Shown: one piece after another, positions 11,149-23,463 of the stretch
Layout: each line of letters begins with the position of its first letter
How positions within the stretch are numbered: the first letter of the stretch is position 1
Source: Warburgia ugandensis
Lineage: Eukaryota; Streptophyta; Magnoliopsida; Canellales; Canellaceae
Reading direction: 5' to 3'
Assembly: GCA_035236585.1 (NCBI GenBank)
Contig: CP141135.1
Location: 74,129,057 to 74,193,056, forward strand
DNA length: 64,000 nt
Notes under the pieces: model-generated
Database searches by the model: none
Told to the model about the DNA's origin: nothing
Seen by the model: only the letters and a program-made list of their open reading frames with translations
Translations under genes and position numbers: made by a program

Positions 11149-12290
11149 TTGATGGAGGTGTAGCAAAGCTAGTTGTTGGTATAGTTTTGACAAATACAAA
11201 AAAGCAAAGTTAGAAGCTAAATAATTTGAAGGCAAACAATTATCTTCTTCAAGCAATTGACCCGTCTATCTTGGAAACAATTCTCAGCAAAGAAACTTCC
11301 AAGCAAATTTGGATTCAATGAAGAAAAAAATATCAAGGTTCTTCAAGGGTGAAGTGTGCACAGCTTCAAGTTTTGAGGAGGGATTTTGAGACTCTACAGA
11401 TGAAAGATGGTGAGTCTATTACCAATTATTGTGCAAGGACCATGAGGATAACAAACAAAATGCTTGTGAGAACATAGAAGATGTTGCTATCGTAGAAAAG
11501 ATACCATATTCCTTAGCATCAAAGCATGATTATGTTGTTTGCTCAATTAAAGAATCTACAGATATCGATGAACTCTCACTTGATGAACTCCAGAGCCCTT
11601 TATTGGTCCATGAACAAAAGATGAACCAAAGTTTAACTACAGATAAGCGAGCTCTAAAAGCTTTTACCTTTATTCAATTCTCAAATTCTAGAGGAAGGGG
11701 TAGAGGTAGAGGTAAAGAAAGTGGAGGTCGAGGCAACAGAAATGGAAGTAGACATTGTCAAATTTTCAAAGCTAATGATGACCAATTTGAAGGCAAAGGC
11801 AAAGGCAAAGGATGAGATCAACAATTTGACAAATCTAAGGTAGAGTGCTTTAGGTGTCATAAATTTGGTCATTATCGTTCCGAATGTTATACTAAATTGC
11901 CTAACAAGAAAAAAAAATGGGAGAAATCGAATTTTGCAGAAAATAAGGAAGTAGAAACTTTATTGATGGCCTACCAAGCCAACAAGGAACCTGAATTAGA
12001 TGTTTGGTACGTAGATACAGGTTGCAACAATCACATGTGTGGTAGTAAATCTTCTTTTTCTTATTTAAATGAAGGCTTTCATTCTATTGTGAGTTTTAAT
12101 AATTGCTCTATTGTGAATGTAATGGGAAAAGGTAATATCAAAGTAAGAACCAATAATGGTTTTGTAGAAACAATTTCTAATGGTTTTTATGTTTTTGACT
12201 TGGAAAGTAATTTAGTAAGTGCTGGTCAATTGCAAGAAAAAGGTTATGTAATAACTATTCAGAAAGCTGCTTGTGAATACTTAAACTAGT
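11149..12290 (+). mobile_element. Copia 3 fragment A: gag, zinc knuckle and protease start
   Basis: Paralog of 44645-45790. Gag text such as ETLQMKDGESITNYCARTM, an RGRGRGK basic stretch and a CCHC knuckle (CFRCHKFGHYRSEC) are followed by the protease motif WYVDTGCNNHMCG. It is broken by small indels near 11310 and 11450 and by a stop after the basic region (11813-11815). Both copies end at the same point after ...CEYLN, so the element was already 3'-truncated before the block was duplicated. Confidence 0.85.
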
Positions 12291-13080
12291 TCCGCTTGTC
12301 ATGTAAAATAACTGACAGCAGTTGCCAAGTGCCCTTTGGCTGATACATCATAAGATATATGTGGCAAATGCAAGCCTTGGCATGGGACCCACCTGTCATA
12401 GAAATTCCTTAATTTAATATCAATTGCTCTAATATACATGATCACTGATGGTAGATGCTGAACATGGAACCTCCTATTTGTAAGCCACTGATAATATTCA
12501 ACTTATTGGCTCACTGAAGTTAAATATAAATTGTTACGAGTATTATAGTGTATTGATTTAGTTCTTGGCTCTTGATTGGGCTCACAAAATTAGAACCAGA
12601 TCAAATTTAATTTGATTTTGTTGGCAAAGAATTGTAATCGGACCATATTGGTTCCAACTAAAGAACCATAACCCAAGTTTTTGGTCCAGTTCCTAGGACT
12701 TGGTTGATAGCCCCAGCCATATGCCTGCCTTGATGACTTAGCTAATCAATTTACGGGTCATCAGTGATCCAAACAATTCACTAAACCGTCAGCTAGAAGC
12801 TATCCCATTTTGGATAATCCAAACCACTGATCGCCCAAGACTAGCTGGCACAAGTTAATCTAGTTGACTTCATTCTTATGACATCAGGCGACCTTTTTGT
12901 TCTCATATTCTGTAACATTGACTATAGTTGCAGAATTAGAAACTTTTTTTTTTTCTTATTAATCAATCTCATACCGTGCTCACATGGTCAATTGAACTGG
13001 CATGAAGACTATTGTAAGTATATAGTCCTTGAGAATCAATAATGGGCTTTCAGATTAGAGCATCCTTGGTTATGTTTCAG
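12291..13080. other. Duplicated non-coding block
   Basis: Matches 45795-46550 closely. At about 13070 the match jumps straight to exon 3 of the peptide gene, because about 620 bp holding exons 1 and 2 (present at 46556-47180) is gone. No other gene seen. Confidence 0.75.
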
Positions 13081-13851
13081 GAAAATTGGAAAGATTTAAG
13101 TGTGGTGGCAGCATTCACGAATGACTATCATCCCCCAAAACTGAACGATCAACCTGGCAATCATACCTTATTATCAAAATAAAGTAAATAAATCAAGGGC
13201 TGATATCTGGTGGGCCACCAATTGTTCATGTCTAATCTGGATGTATAATGATCAGATGATCCCAGAACTTGGATTGGAATTAATGAAGAGTGTTTCTTTT
13301 GAAGAACTTTGAAGTTCATGTCTCAATCAAGTGTATGATATCGAATTATCTCTAATGATCGGTTATTAATCTTGATCACTGAGTTGATGTGATCAAAGAT
13401 GTGTTAGTCATTGTCGTTGAAACAGAGGCCATTATTATATGGATAATTTTATAATTAAGAAGAGTTTTATCAAATATTACCAAGTCAACTTTTATATCTA
13501 CGGATGAAACAACAAAACATCAATTTCATGGATGGATGTGTTCACAATATACATGTCATGAATCAAAGGATGGGAAAGATTCCAGCCAATGCATGGAACA
13601 CACGTGGCAAATGATGAACTTAGACTAGCAATTTACTAGTTGAGAGGAGAAAAACTAAATGGGAATAGAAGAAGAAAATAGTAGTTCTAGTCAATGGAGT
13701 TGGTAGGATCATCGCCACCACTCTGCATTAATTCCATTCATTTTTCTGATTAATTTTTTTGTTTTCTTGCTTAGTCTAATTTTCTCCATTTGTAGGAGCT
13801 AAAAGAAAGGAAATGAGATTTGAGAAAGGACATTCTCTAAATCTACTTATG
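13081..13851 (+). pseudogene. DY-peptide locus copy A: orphan exon 3 and orphan second exon 2
   Basis: 13081-13182 is exon 3 only, encoding ...AAFTNDYHPPKLNDQPGNHT. The stop TGA of the twin (47274) is TTA here, extending the protein by L-L-S-K. 13796-13851 is a second 56-nt exon 2 (G-A-K-R-K-E-M-R-F-E-K...). Its partner exon 3, present at 48064 in the twin, is deleted between two GGTGG motifs. Without a signal-peptide exon the locus cannot encode a secreted precursor. Confidence 0.8.
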
Positions 13852-14059
13852 GTGGGGTAAATTGTAAGCTGAAACAGGACTGAGATCCTATAGACATGTA
13901 ATCATCTTCTAATTTCTTTGATTCTCCATGAAACCAAATATTAAAGAAAGCAAATTTTAGGTTCTACTTGAATGCTTTCAGAAGTAAGATGCCAAATTTT
14001 GGGTTTTGCAACGAACTGCAGGTAACATTTGATAGGCCAAGGAAAAGCATAGAATATCC

Positions 14060-14285
14060 CATCCATGGCAGGTTTAACCACATACTTGCCTACATGACCA
14101 ATCTATGGCAGGTTTAACCCAGAAACTTTGGCATGGTCGCCTATCTATGGTAGGTTTAAGCCAGTAACTTCGGCTGGTCTTTCTATGGCAGGTTTAAACC
14201 AGAAATTTGGCAAGTCTAGATATGGTAGTTTAAGTGAAAAAACTTTGATGGTCTACATAACCTATGTATGGCAGGTTATACTGGC
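14060..14285 (+). repeat. Degenerate minisatellite, about 40-bp unit
   Basis: Five to six imperfect copies of a unit containing CTATGGCAGGTTTAA followed by CCAGAAACTTTGGC. It lies directly upstream of the ORF at 14390. Confidence 0.75.
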
Positions 14286-14389
14286 TTCTCTCTCATTTCA
14301 AAGGCCGTATGTAGTTACATAGAGCAACCAACAAAGCTTAGTAACAATCTACATATATAGAGAGGCCTTCTTTCTCATACCAAAGCGAC

Positions 14390-14645
14390 ATGGTTATCTT
14401 TCAGATTTCTTTTCCCGTTGTTCCTGTTGGCCATTTCATCTCAAATTTGTCAATCAACTGGGCGCAATCCATCTCTGGCCATCCCCAATGGCTTCTCACC
14501 TGATCATGTTCTTCCAAATGGTAAATTCCATCCTACAAATTCATTTTATCACTCTGCTGATGTTCCATGTCAAGCAACTCAAATCAACCAACCCATCTGT
14601 ATTTGTTGTGATTTTTCTCTTGTGCAAATATTATATTATGTTTGA
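14390..14645 (+). pseudogene. Possible secreted-protein exon of unknown family, start codon out of frame
   Basis: A TATA-like ACATATATAGAGAGG at 14351 precedes an ATG at 14390. One base out of frame with that ATG, an open frame (from about 14394) reads like a signal peptide (FRFLFPLFLLAISSQICQ) followed by STGRNPSLAIPNGFSPDHVL. A good donor (AATG|GTAAAT) lies at about 14520, so the later ORF part may be intron. I do not recognise the family. Either a frameshifted gene or chance. Confidence 0.3.
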
Positions 14646-15655
14646 GAAGTTAACGAGCATGCGGTTGTTGTTAGAAACATACTCTGCCCATTGTGGATCA
14701 ACGGTTGGATTTACTCACCTTAAGAGATATGTGGGGTGTAAACTTTGGTCATCTAAACCCTTTCGGGCACATCTTTGAGAGGCCATATGTTCAAAAAACA
14801 TCTCCATTAGATGATCCTAGCCACTTAATTCGTAGTGGATAATCGACGGCTCATAAAATGTAAACAAACAAGTAAAATTTAGGGATTGGCATATATAATA
14901 TGTGAACTAAAAGATGAACAGTTTCGATTATCAACCATCACTCCCTGCATTCACTTTTTAGCGTGAATAGAAACTTATTTATAATAATAAAAAAGAAGGG
15001 ATAATTAGTAAAACATAAACATGCGGACTGGATTCTTCTACCGCTCCAAATGTGTTTTGCATTGCTGAATCTGAAACGTTTCTTATATTAACTTTCTGGC
15101 GATACATATTTGACGATGTAAAGGACATTGTTAGAAACTATAGGCCGTCCATTTTCGTGATTTTCAGATTACCAGATGTCCAATTATTGGAAAAATAAGT
15201 CGAACGGTGTGGATTGATCAAGCTAGAGTAGGACCCATCGTAAGAAAGTGAAGCATCGCCCTCTTGCGTCAACTACGTCCAGTGGGACCATTCCTAAGCA
15301 CTCTAGCGTGCTGATCATTTTAATTAATTTATTTTGATACTAAGATTTGTAGCTTATGGTTGTAATTTCTTCTGCTGCTTCTTCTTGAGTCCAAGTGTAA
15401 TTACAGATGCAACTGTTGCAAGTGCAACCTGAGTGGACAATTTCCAACCTGTGCCAAGTGAGGTGCCCTTCTAATCGGAGATGACCACATAAACTGGGAT
15501 ACTGATCTGGTGCTTGTAGGAATAAGATTATACCAAGAAATGGAACAAGATATAAGTAAATCATTTGTATCTTCTCTCAGGAATGAAATAATATGTGGCA
15601 CAGATGGATGTTTCCTATAATTTTCATTCCGTTTATTTCTGTCTCTAGACGTCCG

Positions 15656-15736
<81 letters not shown>

Positions 15737-16300
15737 TATCATGCATGGTTTGCAATGAAAAAAATATGCATATTGTGTCTATCATATTTCTTTTTCACTA
15801 ATCCGAGCCGTTCATCTGAATTGGCTTATTAGAATCATCTTAATCAGGGAGAGATGATTCCTATAACTCTTAGCATTAAAATATAAATAAATAAACTAGC
15901 GGTGGCAGATGACTTGACTTTTTTATTTAAATACACTTGGTTGCAGGTTTAAGTTATTGTTTTTTCCTTTGATCTGGCATCAGATTTTAAGAGAGTGTGT
16001 GAGTGATTTGCTTTGTAGTTCTTCACCCAAACCATGGAACTTGAATAGTTTCTATAACGATTCATTAGCAAGTCATTTATCCAAGTGCTGTGAATTCTAA
16101 AGCATGAATATATATACCATGACCCAAAATCAATATACTGTTAGTCATGCTAATATCTATTCAGGCTTTGGGCTAATTACACGCTTTGCTGTGGAAAAGG
16201 TTAAAAGGTTGCAATAAGTTCAACAAAGTCCCAGTCAATCCACAAGGTTGGGCTGCTTCTGACAATTTCTAGCTTTGACCATGGTGTTCGGGACATGATT
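14646..16300. other. No gene seen apart from a GA microsatellite
   Basis: I found no exon with signal-peptide or DY features and no transposon protein. The ORFs around 15400-15830 derive from the simple repeat. Confidence 0.6.
15661..15732. repeat. (GA)n microsatellite, about 36 units
   Basis: Uninterrupted GA dinucleotides over about 72 bp. Confidence 0.98.
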
Positions 16301-16394
16301 TATTCAAAATGAAAGAACTGTTGGACTTTCTGATTTTCTATATAAGGCAAAGCAAATTTTCAACATCAGAAATGGTTGTTCTCCAGTTCTATTT

Positions 16395-16415
16395 TTGTTA
16401 TAAAATCTAGAGCTT
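16395..16415 (+). promoter_or_regulatory. TATA box and conserved leader of the peptide gene at 16470
   Basis: GTTATAAAATCTAGAGC lies about 70 bp before the ATG and is followed by ATTCTGAAAACAACCCA. The same pair occurs before 46705 (GATAAAACCAGAGC, then ATTCTAAGAACAACCCA), and the TATA-CCAGA part before 18988, 51028 and 62648. Confidence 0.6.
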
Positions 16416-16469
16416 GATTATTGATTCTGAAAACAACCCACTGTGTTAAAAGGTGAAAGGGATTCTATC

Positions 16470-16900
16470 ATGGACCGATCTTACTTTCTCACAGTTCTGA
16501 TATTTTCAGCTGTTCTAGCTCTTTGTTTCTCTCGAGGTAGTTCGTCTTCCTTACGGTTTTCATGCATCTCTTCGTGTTTTAGGCCTTTGATTTATTTTCA
16601 TTAGCTATCTTCCTTATTTTGTAGGAAATGGCAGAAAGGGAATGGGGTTTGAGGATGTAACACCCATTGGAGTTAAGGTGGGCAGTTTCCATTTTTTGTT
16701 TTCTGTGTCTGCTTGTTCTGTTTCTTAGATAACAGCATCTTTTTCATGCCATGGTGTTGAAATGTGCCTTTCTTTTCTTGGTGATGTAGGGGAATTCGGA
16801 GAAAGAAAGATTGATTACTGAATTCACCATGGATTACGAAGTCGGACCACCGAGAAATTCGAAGCCTGGTAATGGAGCTCCACCTCCACCTATATCTTGA
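16470..16900 (+). CDS. DY-peptide precursor with PSY1-like proline-rich tail (76 aa, 3 exons)
   Basis: Exons 16470-16536, 16625-16677 and 16790-16900; GT-AG introns. Signal peptide MDRSYFLTVLIFSAVLALCF, then G-N-G-R-K-G-M-G-F-E-D in a slightly short 53-nt exon 2. Exon 3 reads ...LITEFTMDYEVGPPRNSK and then a P-G-N-G-A-PPPP-I-S end. Asp-Tyr, then Pro, Asn, Lys and a PPxS C-terminus at about 20 residues recall PSY1 (starts DYGDPSAN, ends PGVPPS), a Tyr-sulfated growth peptide. It is single copy in the window, with no lesion seen. Closest relatives are 52214, 5661 and 53434. Confidence 0.82.
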
Positions 16901-17690
16901 AAAGGATGATCGAAACAAAGAAGGCGCTGGCAATCTGCTGGTGAAAAAAGTTTGTCTGCATGAATACAATCATTATTAACTGTAACAAAGTTATAGGATA
17001 TTATTTAATCGAAAGGGACTGATGCAAGGATGATTAATAAAAATGAATTTTAAGTTATGCTATCTCTGTGATAAGTCTTCTAAATGTCACACCACAGGTG
17101 GTTGGATTTAGGGTCCCAATGGAATGGTGTTCACTTGACCGGGAATAAACACTTTCTAGGACCCACATTTGCTACATGGCACAATCGAATCCATAAATCT
17201 AACAGTAGCAACTGCTTTTGTCTTGAACAAATGGTCCTAGACCCTTGATCCATGAGGTCATATTTATTGGACTTCCACTGGCTGGTGTATATGTTTATTA
17301 TGGAACCAAAACCATGTGGTTCAGCTCTTGTTCTCTACAAATTCTACTCTATGCTATGGATCAAATGCATAGATTATCATGTGGGCCTTAAATATGTGCT
17401 TCTCCCTAGATCAGCTATTATGGAAAGCTGGGAATTGGTAGTCATTGAACGCGTACATCCAATAATGAAGAAGTTGGAACGTCGAACCTCCTCCAATAAT
17501 AGGAGGTTGGTAAAAAGTGCAAATGGGCAAGATGAAGGGCAACGGTCAATATTTTTGAAAGAAACCAAATTATATTAATCAAGACAGTAGTTAGGCCTGA
17601 CAATATGGGTTGGCGGGCCATGTTCGATTATTAAACGAGTCGACACAACTCGTGTAACACAATTAAATAAATGTAAAATAACTAATATAT
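16901..17690. other. No gene seen
   Basis: Only short ORFs (for example 17252-17578) without family features, spacing or splice context. Treated as non-coding. Confidence 0.55.
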
Positions 17691-17705
17691 GACGGTTTCT
17701 AATGA

Positions 17706-17759
17706 ACAGTCTTATATTACTAAAGAACCGTCCTACATTGCTATAGTAATATAGGACTG
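17706..17759. repeat. Inverted repeat (17-bp arms, about 20-bp loop)
   Basis: ACAGTCTTATATTACTA and, about 20 bp on, TAGTAATATAGGACTGT, its reverse complement apart from one T/C. It could be a decayed MITE or just a local palindrome. Confidence 0.7.
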
Positions 17760-18922
17760 TTTCTGATGAGCTGTCCAATATTTTCAACCCAATTAGGTAA
17801 TAGCTTGGGGGTTAGATGGGTCAACACGATGAATTAACAGGTTCACATGTCTTGTGCTAGAGACCAAGAAAAGAAAAGAAAAAACGAAGAAGTAGTAAAG
17901 AGAAAATATATTCCCACGCCTTTTTTATAACCAGCTATCAACCTGCACATTTTTCTTCTGGCTCTTTAACTTTCTCTATTTATGCGCCTAAGGTAATAAA
18001 GAAAAATGTCACACAAGGGCTAAGTTCTGGGATTGACTCTAAAACCTCAAGTAGTTAAGCTTTATTTTTTGATGGTCTGACTTATCCATCTTGTTTAGCC
18101 TCCCTTAAATTGGTTGGACTCCAAAATTCATATCCGTTGGATATTTCAGTACTGCATTTTAGTGTTTGAATCATAACCATTAGATTTTAATTTTGAGGAG
18201 AAAAACTACCAGCTAGAAATATCCAATGAGCATGTTTTTCTGCAAAGAGCCTAAATCGCATATGCCAAACAAGAGATTGAGTTAGATCACCCAAGGATAA
18301 GGCCTAGCTAGGTGGGGTTTCAGAGTCAGTCTTGGAACTCAGTTCTGATAGCATTTCTCTATCCAAAATCCGTTAATTGTAAATCTTTTGTGTTTTAGGG
18401 ATGAGTTTGTAAAGTGTATAGTAAGATAAGCCACGCAATCAAAATATCTGACAAATCTAAACCTCTACTTTGTGAACATGGAGAAAAAGGAGGACGCCCA
18501 TTTCAAACAGCATACACCCCCATGTAGGACGGCATTTGGTGTATGGCGCTGCTGCTCCATGTGCTGATGCAAAATGAAGGAGAAGTGAAAGATGGTCAAT
18601 ATTTCAATTAATGCATTGTGGAAAAGAAGGCTATTGCGAATTGGCCATGGGAAATTTTGAACTGCAGTGAGATAGCAACATAAGCGACTCAAAGAAACTC
18701 GGGCAGATTTCAAATGTTAGCAGCTTAGATTTTGAATATTTATAAGGAAAATGTTCGTGACCAAATAGTTTGAGCAGGAGGGCGCTAATGCCGTGCCCCG
18801 ATCACTCGTGCGTTAACCAGAAAGTTGAAAAGTCCAAGTCGAACACCAATTAATTCTAAAATGGAAGTGATCCTCGTGTTCTGACTATTGCTTTGCAGTT
18901 CACTTTGAGGGGTTGATCTTAT

Positions 18923-18934
18923 TATAAAACCAGA
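18923..18934 (+). promoter_or_regulatory. TATA-CCAGA element before 18988
   Basis: TATAAAACCAGA lies 65 bp upstream of the ATG; the same block recurs at 50963. In the copy near 32484 it is TATTAAACCAGA. Confidence 0.6.
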
Positions 18935-18987
18935 CGTGTGTTGGAGCATTTGAGAACATACCATCTCAAATAAACAATAAAGAAATC

Positions 18988-19208
18988 ATGGCTCGACGGT
19001 ATTCTTTTGTCGTTCTTCTCCAATTTGCAATTATTTTAGCTCTCTTCTTCTTTCAAGGTAGCAGCACTTTGTGTTTTCTTTCTTTCTTCCCGTACAAGTT
19101 TATTTTCATCCTTTATTTTGTCACCGAGTCTTCTTCCACTCGTAAGGATTAGTCCTTGGGAAAAGGCAGATGGGTTTTGAGAAACCCGCAGGTTTCTATC
19201 TACTTCAG
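18988..19208 (+). pseudogene. DY-peptide gene, MARRY subtype, exons 1-2 only (copy 1)
   Basis: Exon 1 (18988-19057) encodes MARRYSFVVLLQFAIILALF..., a good signal peptide ending FFFQ. Exon 2 (19153-19208, 56 nt from the ATTAG acceptor; a second in-frame AG lies 6 bp upstream) encodes L-G-K-R-Q-M-G-F-E-K-P-A-G-F-Y-L-L-Q. The donor is GT. I searched the following kilobase and found no exon 3 with a DY motif. Either exon 3 was lost before this block multiplied, or it is too diverged to see. Confidence 0.6.
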
Positions 19209-19269
19209 GTTGGGTGTTAGTTCATCTTCGCTAGCACTCATGCAGCATTTTATAACTGTTAGATTACCA

Positions 19270-21540
19270 TTCAACCTAAAAGTTTAAGCTGGCATTTGAT
19301 GAGAAAATAGATGAGAAAATCATAAATTTGACAACTACTTTGGCATTAGTATGGAATAAAAAGAGATTCTTCCATTGGCAGTTAATGTTTATTAAGAAAA
19401 CCATGAGAAAAAAGACCGTGACGAAAGCCTAAGACAAAGCGGAGAAGCAGATACCAACTCCCTCAGAGAAATGAAATTGCATGACTAATACGAGTCGTTA
19501 CATGCTGGCTCGTCAAAGCAATAAACAGTACGAAAGATGCTTGCCAAAATTGTCCCAAACAACTCACCTTTCAATTACAAGTGTACTAGAGTGTGGATGA
19601 ACACGGATGTTTTAGTCAGAAAACCTACCACGTTACAGGCGGTGCAATGAGGATGGTGGTTATATCCATCCATGACACAAGGCCTGTTTCCAATCATCCC
19701 AACTTACGTCAGCCAGGACTCAGTCGAAATTGGAAAGGGGAATAGAGAGGGAAAAACTCCTGATTTTCGTTTTACCAAGCCCTCTTGGCTTTTTTTTACA
19801 TTACCTCTATCGTCTGGATGATTACATAGAGGTCTTTGTATGATTTCACTAGGACGAACAAACTTACCTGCAAAATTATGCATTAATCTATAAACTAATT
19901 ACATTAGGCACTTCAATTTCCTCCTGAACCATCTATTTTACTGTTCTATCTACACCATACGAACTTGTCTTTCTTGCTTAGTAATTTAATTAGCATGAGT
20001 GTTACAGAAGGATAAAACTATCCTCTCCTTGACATGTTTGTGAAGTGATCAACGAGAATTATAAAGACAAAATGAAAAAAGTGAGTAATTGTTAAGTCAA
20101 CTAAAACTTAACTCATTAGAGAAGCACTTACCGAAATTAATTGATCAATTAAACAATGATTTCCAGTTCTCATGGAAAGGGGTCTTCTTCCCATTCTTCC
20201 CCCATAAAATCATTGAAGTTGGGGCCATGTACTTCATAAAATTCTACTGCTCCAATGCATAGTTACCATGGTACAGGTGATTCAGGTGTGCCTAGTGAAA
20301 CTCAACCCAATTAGCATCAAATTCAGTTCAAAGAAAAGAAAAGGAAAAAAAAATTTGTCTGGCTGATTCCTTGAAATAATCTAAACAAAGAACCACTTGT
20401 ACAAACCCAAAACTAAACAACCTAACTATTAAACCACAAAGAGAAGATGAACACATGGTGTAGCTAGAGAACTCAGTTATTTATAGCATCCAATCCATTT
20501 CACAAAATGGCTAAGCAGGACTTCTTTCTTTCTCTTTCTCCTTCTTCTTTGTCTGTATTTATCTTCTCCTTTAAGAGATATTCTAGCGTCAGGAACGTTC
20601 ATATTTATCATAACCATTCATCCGCGTAAATAAGAGAGTAACCTTAAGCGGTAGTATGCAAATCAGTGATCTGAATCACTGCACCTGTTGCTTGCTTTTT
20701 TATCTTAGCCATCACAACCTTCATGATTTATCATAATTTGGGAATACATATGTACTGAACCTCCTAAAATAGCTATTATTCTTAGGTTATCAACCAAACA
20801 GCTACGGTTTTCAATTCACAGCATATTGGCATTGAGCAAGTGTCTCATAATCGGGCCAATTAGAGTTCTCTCTAAAATTTGTTAGTAGACTCAGTCTTGC
20901 GCTGAAGCATGATCAGGTCTCCAGGATATGAGAACAGTTGATTGGTCAGAGAGAATGTAGGAGGGGTCACTGACCAGAGTTATTTTTGATATGGTAAATC
21001 AGGTCTTTTCCTTAACTGGATGAAGCTACAGACTCTAAAGTAGCGAACTATTTTGTGTGGCAAGTTGATTTTGGAAAGAACTAATGCCATTATTTTTGTT
21101 TTATATACTATGAGAAACTGTTCTTTTCCTTTCCAAATTTGATTACTAAAATCACTTTTTGGTTGCCTTTAATGCTGTTGGGTCTTGCTTTGGGAGGTTG
21201 TTTGGATTTAAGGATGGGACAGTGTATAATTAAAAGAAATCCTGCTATTAACATAACCACCAATTATTAGTTTGACTATGATATCATAGACTCCTTAGAT
21301 CTGAGCCAGGGGCAAATCATAACTGTCAGGAGTTTCTCTTTTACTCTTTCACTTAGCAAATAGACGCATCCACTGAAAAATCAATTGGTGTGAATTCCCT
21401 TTTAGACATATGCTTCCCATCAAAGATCAAAAGAAACGTGATTACTTATGCCATACTGTATAATCCATATTATACTAAAACATAAAGAAGTTCAGATCTT
21501 TTCTTGGTCGATGTTAATCCCTAAATTTGAGTCTGTTGCA
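19270..21540. other. No gene seen; partly repeated sequence
   Basis: 19340-19760 is a strongly diverged copy of the flank seen at 7.6, 21.6 and 34.6 kb. 21060-21490 matches 32930-33350. The rest shows no coding or transposon features. Confidence 0.55.
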
Positions 21541-22691
21541 TAGTCACACAAGTAAACATAAGAAGGAATGGCAGGGAGGAAGACGCATGCCAAGATCTGC
21601 CTCGAACGACTTGGTATTCACTAGTGTTAGGAAAGAGAAGGATCTTTCAGTCAGAAAACCATACGGTTGTTATGTACATCCATGACATAAGGTGTGTTTC
21701 CTAGCATTCCAAACTTATGGAAGCCTCGACTTTGTCCAAATTGTGAAAAAGTAATGGAGAAGAATAAACTCCGACTGATTTTCTTTTTCACCAAGCCCTC
21801 TTGCTTTTATTTACAGTTAATTTCATCTTCAGGATAATTATGTATTGGCATTTAGATGACTTTAGAAGGAAGAAGGAAATAACCTGCAAATAAGTAAATT
21901 AATGTATAGCCTCGTTACATCAGATACAATTTCCTCAAGGACTTTATCTATTTTATTGTTTTTTATCCACCCCAGACGAACTTGTCTTCCGCGCTAACTA
22001 ATTTAATTGACATAAATATTATGTAGGGATTAAACTATTCTCTCCCAGTCACAAGTTTGTGAAATGTTCAAGAAGAATTTACAAAAGGAAAAGGGTGAGT
22101 AATCATTTAGCCAACTAAAATTTAACTCATTAGAGAGGCAGTACTCGAAGGCATAATTGATCACGTAATCATTTGCTCTTCTAGTGGAAAGGGATCTTCT
22201 TACCCAGTCTTTCCTCCTACAATCATACAAATCAGGGCCCACACTTAATATAATTCCACTACTCAAAAGGCATTATCAGGATGGCTAAGCAACTGATTCC
22301 AGCCTGTTCAAAGAAACTCTAGGGTGACCCCTGCTCAATTCGAGCTGCAAATGTAGACGAAAGATCCAAAATGTCGATTGCTGATCATGAAGAAACTGTT
22401 ATTAATCTGAATCTATCTAGAGGAAAACAACTATAGCACCTACAATGCTTCCTAAGAATGGAAATACAGGGAGACCAATCAGCAAGCAAATGATTGGAAA
22501 ATCTTTTAATATTTTGGGAAATTTATAGTTGTTAGGTTATACTGATTTTCAAGTTGCGGCTCATCCATAACTCAGATTAACCAATAAATGATTATATTTC
22601 ACTGAAAGAATTGACTCTCTACTGTCCTCGATGAAAAATATGAGTCTCGCTGTTACTTAGCTAATTAAGCTTCCATTATTTCTTCACTATT

Positions 22692-22862
22692 GGTGCAACG
22701 GTAGAGTAGTCACCGTGTGACCTTGAGGTCATGGGTTTGAAGCATGGAAACAGCCTCTTGCCAAAATGCAAGGTAAGGCTGTGTACTATAGTCCCATGTG
22801 GTCCACCCCTTCTCTGGACCCCACATATGGGGGAGCTTTGTGCACCAAGCTGCCCTTTTTTT
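22692..22862 (+). mobile_element. Au-type SINE, copy 2
   Basis: Same head and body motifs as the copy at 8240 (GGTGCAACGGTAGAGTAGTC, GGGAGCTTTGTGCACC) and a short T tail. Paralogous by block duplication. Confidence 0.88.
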
Positions 22863-22881
22863 CTACTTCTACCTTCCACCT

Positions 22882-23255
22882 TGATAGGGTTAGATCGCCA
22901 ATCAGCTCAAATCTGACAGCCAGGATCTCTAGACCAAAAGATCACATGATCAAACACACACAAAATAGGAGAGACAGAGTTTTATATGGTTCAGCCAAAT
23001 GGCCTACATCCACGCGAGAAAGAATACTATCTGACCAGATTACATGTCTCTGACCTCTTATCACTCTCAAATCTATATCTCCTATTTATAGGAGTTACAA
23101 GTGTAAGATCGTCAAAATCGGTGGCTGTTACAATCATCTTTTACGGTGTAGTGACCGTCAATGTTGAACTGCTTGAGTCAGTGTGGTGCTGACCTTCTAG
23201 ATGTAGGCAATCTTCATCACGTGGTTTGGCCAAATGGCCTACATCCACCCCAACA
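22882..23255 (-). repeat. Solo copia LTR, copy 2 (374 bp) with intact target duplication
   Basis: TGATAGGG...CCCCAACA flanked on both sides by CACCT (22877-22881 and 23256-23260), which shows a true integration followed by LTR-LTR recombination. Orientation is inferred from the related minus-strand copia LTRs. Confidence 0.88.
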
Positions 23256-23257
23256 CA

Positions 23258-23370
23258 CCTTCCATTCAACTCTTGAATCTATCTAGTCAACTTATTTCCC
23301 ACAGCTCTATGCCACACCTTCCATTCAACTCTTGAATCTATTTAGTCAACTTATTTCCCACAGCTCTATA
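23258..23370. repeat. Two-copy tandem repeat, about 55 bp
   Basis: CCTTCCATTCAACTCTTGAA through CCCACAGCTCTAT occurs twice in tandem here and at 36303-36418, but once at 8811. The expansion therefore separates copies 2 and 3 from copy 1. Confidence 0.85.
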
Positions 23371-23463
23371 CCAGAGTTCACAAGGCCTCTTGACAAGGGC
23401 TGTTTTCTCCAGAATTAGAAGCTATAATTTGTTTACTCTTCATACTTATCGTGAAGACAAGTC

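Larger units (their letters stand above)
17860..19260. repeat. Duplicated block with MARRY-type gene, copy 1
   Basis: Paralogous to 31940-32860, 43327-44116 and 50000-51350 (plus a scrap at 1-130). It carries a non-coding upstream stretch, then the promoter and first two exons of a peptide gene. Confidence 0.85.

Noticed and set aside
14060..14285. CRISPR-like array of spaced repeats
   Set aside because: Plant genome, degenerate contiguous 40-bp units without unique spacers; it is a minisatellite.
15401..15832. ORFs of Ser-Leu and Arg-Glu repeats; same at 37274-37667
   Set aside because: Translations of GA/CT microsatellites.
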